Source: Chloroflexota bacterium (GTDB lineage: Bacteria > Chloroflexota > Anaerolineae > Anaerolineales > UBA11858). From it: a stretch of DNA of 5,014 nucleotides. How positions within the stretch are numbered: position 1 is the stretch's first letter; each line of letters begins with the position of its first letter. The notes under the pieces were generated by a model. That model was given only the letters and a program-made list of their open reading frames with translations. It was not told the origin of the DNA and did no database searches. The stretch spans positions 1 through 5,014 of the forward strand of contig DAOUWT010000210.1 of the NCBI GenBank assembly GCA_030666985.1, read 5' to 3'. Shown here piece after piece: positions 1-2,842 of this stretch. The translations under genes were made by a program, and so were the position numbers.

Positions 1-1
1 C

Positions 2-106
2 GACGAAGAGGCAGAAGACGTGGAAGGCAAGATCATCCTCAGAAAAGCTGAAGAACCAGACCTGGAGACTCTCCCTGAGTTGGAGGACGACCCCCTCTTG
101 GTGTAA
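2..106 (+). CDS. C-terminal end of an unrecognised protein with an acidic tail (5'-incomplete)
   Basis: An open frame enters from the left edge and ends at TAA (104-106), giving 34 visible residues that start DEEAEDVEGKII and end ELEDDPLLV. Fourteen of the 34 are Asp or Glu against three Lys or Arg, so this is a strongly acidic and probably flexible C-terminal tail. No domain or motif can be recognised in it, and no function is proposed. It converges on the GyrI-like gene on the other strand, with about 58 bp between the two stop codons; that gap holds the hairpin at 136-163. Clean codon use and the convergent layout favour a real gene end, but a short open stretch at a window edge is weak evidence. 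Confidence 0.6.
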   Translation, partial: DEEAEDVEGKIILRKAEEPDLETLPELEDDPLLV

Positions 107-135
107 TTGTTCAGCCCCCGATGCGGGTGCAGAGG

Positions 136-163
136 TGACAGTCACTTTTGTAAGTGACTGTCA
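136..163. repeat. Perfect hairpin between convergent genes
   Basis: Two perfectly complementary 12-base arms, TGACAGTCACTT and AAGTGACTGTCA, are separated by a 4-base loop (TTGT). The pairing resumes weakly outside the arms (AGG with CCT, past mismatches). The structure starts 30 bases after the plus-strand stop and one base beyond the stop of the minus-strand GyrI-like gene, so it could act as a bidirectional terminator or as protection for 3' ends. Neither side has a proper T-run, so it is not a textbook intrinsic terminator. It may instead be a copy of a dispersed REP-type palindrome. Confidence 0.75.
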
Positions 164-164
164 T

Positions 165-788
165 TTACCTCTTGCTAGCTCTAACAGGCTGACGCAACAC
201 TGTTTTGAGCTTTTCGGGAGCGACACGGCGCGGGTCACTGAGATATATTTCGTGATGCTTGCCGTTTTCGACGAATCCATTAGCGGGGATGAAGTCATTG
301 TGCATCTCTGCCAAAACCGGCCCCTCGTCGTCATAAGAGCCAATGTGCATGATCTGCACGGATAACCCCTCGTGATAACGTTCCAGACGGACTTTGTCCA
401 GCGCGGGGGGATTCTTCTTTTTTCGCACTTCTTCTACAGCGTCAGCAAAAATCTCAGCCGTGACCCAGTCTGGGGTCATGATCATCATCGTCCAATCCCA
501 GGCGGATTTTTCGAGATCGGTGGTAAAGGCTGTCATATCCTCAGCCCACCAAAGTCCCTCCAAGGGCGGGACGACGTAGTCATTTTCTAGCGTTTTTTTG
601 CTGATGAATTTCATTTTATAGGCCACGGCGTAGAGCGCCTCGACAGCATCCTTATATTCTTGAGCCGTGTTGGGGTCTCCGTGCCCGTCGACCATAATGA
701 ACTGCATCTCAGGCACATCCACTGTCCCAAATTTCTTGGGGGGTTTATAGAAATGCTTTAGGGTTTTCTTAAAATCGACTTTAGTCAT
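165..788 (-). CDS. GyrI-like small-molecule-binding domain protein
   Basis: This encodes a complete protein of 207 residues resembling the stand-alone GyrI-like family (COG4832 type), relatives of the ligand-binding half of AraC/BmrR-type regulators but without a DNA-binding domain. The family is thought to bind or turn over small hydrophobic compounds in the cytoplasm; the ligand here is unknown. Family-typical blocks are visible: PEMQFIMVDGHGDPN near residues 27-41, PPLEGLWWAEDM in the middle, SAWDWTMMIMTPDWVT, HEGLSVQIMHIGSYDDEGP, and the C-terminal KHHEIYLSDPRRVAPEKLK. An in-frame ATG 12 codons upstream is possible, but the ATG at 788 has AGGAG seven bases before it and fits the usual N-terminus (MTKVDFKK). 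The gene looks intact and monocistronic. No convincing promoter was found upstream. Confidence 0.88.
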   Translation of the reverse strand: MTKVDFKKTLKHFYKPPKKFGTVDVPEMQFIMVDGHGDPNTAQEYKDAVEALYAVAYKMKFISKKTLENDYVVPPLEGLWWAEDMTAFTTDLEKSAWDWTMMIMTPDWVTAEIFADAVEEVRKKKNPPALDKVRLERYHEGLSVQIMHIGSYDDEGPVLAEMHNDFIPANGFVENGKHHEIYLSDPRRVAPEKLKTVLRQPVRASKR

Positions 789-795
789 TTTGAGT

Positions 796-807
796 CTCCT
801 TTTTTTC
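796..807 (-). promoter_or_regulatory. Ribosome binding site of the GyrI-like gene
   Basis: Read on the minus strand, a run of seven A bases leads into GGAG (796-799 with the preceding A at 800), seven bases before the ATG at 788. This decides the start in favour of 788 over the upstream ATG at 824, which has no such sequence. Confidence 0.8.
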
Positions 808-898
808 AAGCAATCTAGCACCACCAGAGTCCGCTGACGGGCGAGAGGGGTTCAACTTCTCCCAAATTATTGGCGGGGAGATGCCAGCGGGAAAGGAT

Positions 899-931
899 AA
901 GAGCGGTATCCCGCGAAGAAATACCGCTCTT
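899..931. repeat. Hairpin with 11-bp arms in the gene-free stretch
   Basis: AAGAGCGGTAT (899-909) and ATACCGCTCTT (921-931) pair perfectly around an 11-base loop. It lies between the hicB stop (1068) and the start of the GyrI-like gene (788), both on the minus strand. It could terminate the hicAB transcript: on the minus strand the stem ends in CTCTT and is followed by ATCCTTTCC, a poor T-tract. A terminator role is therefore inferred from position and only partly supported by sequence. Confidence 0.55.
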
Positions 932-960
932 GCACAACATGGTGACTCGGTCCAGGGAGA

Positions 961-1067
961 TTAATTTGGAACCTGCTCAAAATAGAGTTTTATTTTACGG
1001 CAGGAACCGGGTTTCTCCGAGAAACCCGGTTCCTCCTAAACTTGATTTTGAGCAATTACTTAATTTG
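961..1067. mobile_element. MITE-like element with flanking 8-bp direct repeats
   Basis: The 8-base word TTAATTTG occurs at 961-968 and again at 1060-1067. Directly inside these copies are imperfect 15-base inverted ends (969-983 and 1045-1059, 12 of 15 matching, with the inner ten, TGCTCAAAAT and its complement, perfect). In the centre is a near-continuous palindrome: 15-base arms at 1002-1016 and 1020-1034 with a 3-base CCG loop, built around AACCGGGTTTCT. A 91-bp non-coding body with inverted ends and an apparent target duplication is the architecture of a miniature inverted-repeat element. The right-hand direct repeat abuts the hicB stop codon. No transposase is present, so movement would need one in trans. 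The nested palindrome is certain; reading the direct repeat as a target duplication is inference. Confidence 0.6.
1002..1034. repeat. Strong internal hairpin (15-bp arms, 3-base loop)
   Basis: AGGAACCGGGTTTCT (1002-1016) is the exact reverse complement of AGAAACCCGGTTCCT (1020-1034), with CCG as the loop. Similar AACCGGGTTTCT-type palindromes are remembered as dispersed repeats in some cyanobacterial and Chloroflexota genomes; this is recall, not a search. Located 34 bases past the hicB stop, it could also stall or terminate hicAB transcription. Confidence 0.85.
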
Positions 1068-1394
1068 CTATACCGCTTCGGCAAAAGTCTCAGTTGCCCA
1101 CTGATTAATACTTTTTCCGCTCACTTCTGCCGCGGCCGCTACAGCCGCATGAAGCTCAGCGGGAACGCGGAGCATCAAATTCCCGGAGTAGGATTTTTGC
1201 GGCGTGCGATTTAATTTTTCGCAAGTTTCAAGATAATCGTCAACAGCTTCTTCAAATGCGGCGCGTAATTTTGCTGCCGATTCCCCGTGAAAGCCAACAA
1301 TATCTTTAATTGCGGCAATATGACCAACAAAGCACTCATCTTCATCGCTATATTCTATTTTTGCGGCGTAGTTTTTGTATTTCATTGTTTTCAT
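1068..1394 (-). CDS. hicB: HicB-family antitoxin
   Basis: A 108-residue protein with the two-part HicB layout. The N-terminal part (about residues 6-60: YAAKIEYSDEDECFVGHIAA, then DIVGFHGES and a helix ending in DDYLETCEKL) is the partial RNase-H-like fold that caps the HicA toxin. The C-terminal part (about 70-105: GNLMLRVPAELHAAVAAAAE, then SGKSINQWATETF) is a ribbon-helix-helix DNA-binding domain. It should neutralise HicA and repress its own operon. The ATG at 1394 overlaps the hicA stop by four bases (ATGA), and AGGA (1403-1406) lies eight bases upstream, supporting this start over the ATG three codons later. The stop codon directly touches the direct repeat of the MITE-like element. Antitoxin downstream of toxin is the usual hicAB order. 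Confidence 0.92.
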   Translation of the reverse strand: MKTMKYKNYAAKIEYSDEDECFVGHIAAIKDIVGFHGESAAKLRAAFEEAVDDYLETCEKLNRTPQKSYSGNLMLRVPAELHAAVAAAAEVSGKSINQWATETFAEAV

Positions 1395-1645
1395 TTTCTT
1401 ATTCCTGCTTCCTTTAAAAAACGTTGTGCATCCCGCACTTGGTAAGGTTTTGTTTCCTTTTGGGGGTGAGGGCGGTGAAAAGTAGCAATAACGCCATTGA
1501 GTTCAAAGCGTACTCGCGAACCTCTTCCCTCAATGACCTTTGCCCCAAGTGAAACAAAGAGATTTTCTATTTTTCTCCATGCTAAAGTTTTTGGTATTGG
1601 GCTACTAAAAATTTTGTTCAGCGTTTTTTGTTGTTTTCTATTCAT
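1391..1645 (-). CDS. hicA: HicA-family mRNA interferase toxin
   Basis: An 84-residue protein in the compact HicA (dsRBD-like) family, whose members cleave mRNA and inhibit growth when free of HicB. Recognisable parts are MNRKQQKTLNKIF at the start, W23-R-K-I-E-N-L-F, the central GRGSRVRFELNG (40-51), FHRPHP (56-61, with His57 and His60) and the C-terminal RFLKEAGI. In classical HicA the catalytic His follows the Gly-Ser of the central strand; here that place is taken by Arg44, as I recall for the subgroup with the GSRVRF and FHRPHP signatures, where a His of the second motif may serve instead. Start: the longest frame begins at 1681, but its first codons lie in the promoter, and MNRKQQKT fits the family. 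No ribosome binding site precedes 1645, in line with a leaderless message. Confidence 0.88.
   Translation of the reverse strand: MNRKQQKTLNKIFSSPIPKTLAWRKIENLFVSLGAKVIEGRGSRVRFELNGVIATFHRPHPQKETKPYQVRDAQRFLKEAGIRK
1403..1407 (-). promoter_or_regulatory. hicB ribosome binding site inside hicA
   Basis: CAGGA on the minus strand, eight bases before the hicB ATG at 1394, sits within the last codons of hicA. Together with the ATGA overlap it allows both translational coupling and independent initiation of the antitoxin. Confidence 0.6.
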
Positions 1646-1681
1646 CAGTTGTATGATAGCAAAAAATGCTATCGTTGACAA
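1646..1681 (-). promoter_or_regulatory. hicAB promoter, probably giving a leaderless transcript
   Basis: On the minus strand TTGTCA (1676-1681) and TATCAT (1653-1658) each match five of six bases of the sigma-70 consensus, with an ideal 17-base spacer. The -10 box is followed by seven bases (ACAACTG) and then directly by the hicA ATG at 1645, so the expected transcription start falls on or next to the start codon. The spacer contains the palindrome at 1655-1673. Confidence 0.75.
1655..1673. promoter_or_regulatory. Palindromic operator inside the hicAB promoter
   Basis: GATAGCA and TGCTATC form perfect 7-base arms around five A bases (plus strand). The palindrome occupies the promoter spacer and reaches into the -10 box. 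This is where a HicB ribbon-helix-helix dimer would block RNA polymerase, so it is the likely autoregulatory operator. The palindrome is seen directly; HicB binding is inferred. Confidence 0.65.
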
Positions 1682-1768
1682 GTCTTTTTAGAAATACTTT
1701 GGGGGTAAGATTGCCGCGTCACCTAGGTGCAGAGACATTGCCCATCTTCACGTTTTACATTTCACTCT

Positions 1769-1826
1769 TCACTCATCCTCCTTGGCCTTGACCGTGAAAT
1801 TCACCCTTTCGCTGCGGATTGTGTCC
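1769..1826 (-). pseudogene. Displaced 3' end of a PBP1C-type gene
   Basis: Read on the minus strand, this segment translates to DTIRSERVNFTVKAKEDE followed by TGA, against DTIRSERVNFTVKAKGDE followed by TAG at the end of the penicillin-binding protein gene at 2843. Over 56 bases (1771-1826 against 2846-2901 or so) 50 match, with 27 identical in a row (1800-1826 and 2874-2900). Four of the five altered codons are synonymous, so both copies appear to have diverged while coding. There is no open frame beyond 1826 that continues the protein, so it is a tail fragment without its gene. It may be the original gene end displaced by an insertion, or the relic of a second copy. Confidence 0.8.
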
Positions 1827-1925
1827 TGGCTGCCCAGTCACAATAGCTATTCATGCGACTTCGTGTCGCACACACTGCAATTCATCGGTAGGTAGCGCAC
1901 GATTTTATTTCGACGATAGCCCTTC
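1827..1925. other. Non-coding stretch with small palindromes
   Basis: Downstream of the nucleotidyltransferase stop there is a 6-bp-arm hairpin, TGCGAC and GTCGCA (1854-1859 and 1865-1870) with a TTCGT loop, and a perfect 10-base palindrome AATAGCTATT (1842-1851). Either could help end transcription of the upstream minus-strand gene, but no T-run follows. Nothing else is seen here. Confidence 0.45.
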
Positions 1926-2300
1926 TTATATTGCTCCCAAAACCAATTCGCCACTCACTATTCCCAGCCCAGCGGCTTCTCTCTGGACGTTCTGATACAG
2001 CGAAAAACCGCGCATTTTAGACCATCTTTCCAATCCAATTACCCGTGGACTAAGTAGCACATCATATTCTAATGAAAAACGTGCGGCTTGCCTGAGTATT
2101 TTTCGCCTAAGTTCGCGGTCTTCGTTCGATAAAATGACTAATACATCAATATCAGAATCGTGCTGACTATCACCGCGTGCTTTTGAACCAAATAAAGCAA
2201 TGAACTCTACTTTCTCAGGGATTGAACTATGCAAATAAGCAACAAATTCCTGCAAAGCCTTCTGATCAGGAAGTGCTAGGTTTACACTCTTCACAACCAT
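1926..2300 (-). CDS. MNT-type nucleotidyltransferase (HEPN-partner antitoxin class)
   Basis: A 124-residue minimal nucleotidyltransferase. The pol-beta superfamily signature GSKARGDSQHDSDIDVLV covers residues 38-55: Gly38-Ser39 contact the triphosphate, Asp50 and Asp52 bind metal, and Asp80 in EYDVLLSP is a candidate for the third acidic residue. The C-terminal part (ERWSKMRGFSLYQNVQREA) is typical of the small stand-alone proteins encoded beside HEPN genes. In characterised pairs the MNT protein is an antitoxin that adds AMP to the HEPN RNase. The start at 2300 is preferred over 2318 because GAGGAGGGAG lies directly before it. The gene overlaps the preceding open frame by 10 bases, suggesting coupling. 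All catalytic residues are kept although the partner appears truncated. Confidence 0.85.
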   Translation of the reverse strand: MVVKSVNLALPDQKALQEFVAYLHSSIPEKVEFIALFGSKARGDSQHDSDIDVLVILSNEDRELRRKILRQAARFSLEYDVLLSPRVIGLERWSKMRGFSLYQNVQREAAGLGIVSGELVLGAI

Positions 2301-2533
2301 TTCTCCCTCCTCAACCATGTTTTCACTTCATCAACAAAATGGTGCGCCTGACGGACATCAATTTCGGAATCTTCCTTTGATGTCGCAGTGATAATCTCAT
2401 AATTCCCCTCATGCCGGTCGTCCATCACCTGCCCAGCAATTTCAACAAGAAACCTAACGATTTGTTCACGTGATCCGGCGTTTTCAGCCTGAAACAACCT
2501 TTGCTCGTAACCAATCGTGACTTTTCGCGCCGC
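2291..2533 (-). pseudogene. C-terminal part of a HEPN-domain protein, N-terminus missing
   Basis: The open frame runs from a stop at 2534-2536 to TGA at 2291-2293 (about 80 codons). It contains REQIVRFLVEIAGQVMDDR followed by HEGNYE, and ends in VRQAHHFVDEVKTWLRR. This resembles the last helices of HEPN proteins paired with MNT nucleotidyltransferases, where an Arg-x-x-x-(D/N)-Tyr turn is followed by a helix of the AxxFVxxVxxWL kind. The first helices, including the usual AYYA-type segment, are absent, and no catalytic Rx4-6H motif is visible. There is no ATG; the only listed start is a TTG at 2497 with poor spacing to any ribosome binding site. The frame begins just where the inverted repeat at 2532-2576 ends, so truncation there is plausible. 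It overlaps the MNT gene by 10 bases. The HEPN assignment is by pattern only. Confidence 0.5.
2302..2312 (-). promoter_or_regulatory. Ribosome binding site choosing the MNT start
   Basis: Minus-strand GAGGAGGGAGA precedes the ATG at 2300. The alternative ATG at 2318 would place this purine-rich block inside the coding sequence as Glu-Glu-Gly-Glu, and it has no comparable upstream sequence. Confidence 0.65.
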
Positions 2534-2576
2534 TTACCCTCGGGCGCCAGCCCGGTCTTGTGCATGTTGGGTTAGC
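2532..2576. repeat. Imperfect nested inverted repeat at the HEPN truncation point
   Basis: GCTTACCC (2532-2539) and GGGTTAGC (2569-2576) pair at seven of eight positions. Inside them CGGGC (2541-2545) and GCCCG (2550-2554) form a perfect small stem with a GCCA loop. The interior is asymmetric (15 bases on one side, one on the other). It marks the point where recognisable HEPN-like coding stops. It might be the end of a small mobile element or a recombination site. Confidence 0.45.
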
Positions 2577-2588
2577 CAGCACTTTTAA

Positions 2589-2772
2589 CTAAAGTTTCTT
2601 TCGTCTAAGTTCCTTATCAAGTTTCTGAAAACCTTTTTCCATACTAACTGTGAAATCAATAAAATTCTTTTACTGCCCAAGGAGAGCGTTTCCATTTTTC
2701 GGAGAGCACACTTAAAGTGGCAGATGCTTCGATAATTACACCCTCAAGTTCTAAAAATAACTGGCTATCTAT
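2589..2772 (-). pseudogene. Frameshifted small gene of unknown function
   Basis: Two minus-strand reading frames join into one protein-like sequence if a single base is removed from the T-run at 2661-2664 (minus strand TTTT). The first part reads IDSQLFLELEGVIIEASATL, then a stretch through SEKWKRSPWAVKEF; the second continues DFTVSMEKGFQKLDKELRRK and ends at TAG (2589-2591). As it stands, the first frame stops at 2656-2658. No ATG begins it; the upstream codon ATA at 2770-2772 follows an in-frame stop, so the start is lost or unusual. The family is not recognised; the C-terminus is basic and helix-like. It lies directly behind a strong promoter and ahead of the HEPN/MNT remnants, so it may have been the first gene of that module. 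Confidence 0.45.
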
Positions 2773-2774
2773 TT

Positions 2775-2803
2775 ATTGTAAGCGCGGTCTTAGAGGCTGT
2801 CAA
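2775..2803 (-). promoter_or_regulatory. Near-consensus sigma-70 promoter
   Basis: On the minus strand TTGACA (2798-2803, perfect) is followed after exactly 17 bases by TACAAT (2775-2780, five of six). Transcription would begin near 2767 and run through the frameshifted small gene, the HEPN remnant and the MNT gene. It lies 40 bases past the stop of the penicillin-binding protein gene, so the module has its own promoter and does not depend on readthrough. Confidence 0.7.
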
Positions 2804-2842
2804 CAAGCCCAAAACCCTTCTTGAGCACCCGCGTTTGCCCTG

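Larger units (their letters stand above)
789..1067. other. Gene-free stretch with repeats
   Basis: About 280 bases without a supportable gene. It contains the ribosome binding site of the GyrI-like gene, the hairpin at 899-931 and the MITE-like element at 969-1059. A plus-strand open frame through it (870-1214) runs antisense into hicB and shows no protein-like pattern. Confidence 0.7.

Noticed and set aside
135..590. Plus-strand open frames opposite the GyrI-like gene
   Set aside because: They are antisense to a gene with clear family motifs and a strong ribosome binding site, and their translations resemble nothing.
899..931. T-box or other riboswitch leader before the GyrI-like gene
   Set aside because: The GGTAT and CCGCG words recall a T-box antiterminator, but there is no specifier stem, no conserved AG-box, and the downstream gene is not an aminoacyl-tRNA or amino-acid gene. 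It is a simple hairpin.
870..1214. Plus-strand open frame of 114 codons
   Set aside because: It runs through the hairpin and the MITE-like element and then antisense to hicB. Its translation has no protein-like pattern and it has no ribosome binding site.
1720..1729. Perfect 10-base palindrome CACCTAGGTG as an operator
   Set aside because: It is short, lies about 40 bases upstream of the hicAB -35 box, has no repeat partner and sits at no recognised promoter. Chance is a sufficient explanation.
2531..2577. Integron attC recombination site
   Set aside because: GTTGGGT fits the GTTRRRY core and the neighbours are cassette-like toxin-antitoxin genes, but the other side has no RYYYAAC core in the right place and the arms are asymmetric. 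No integrase is visible.
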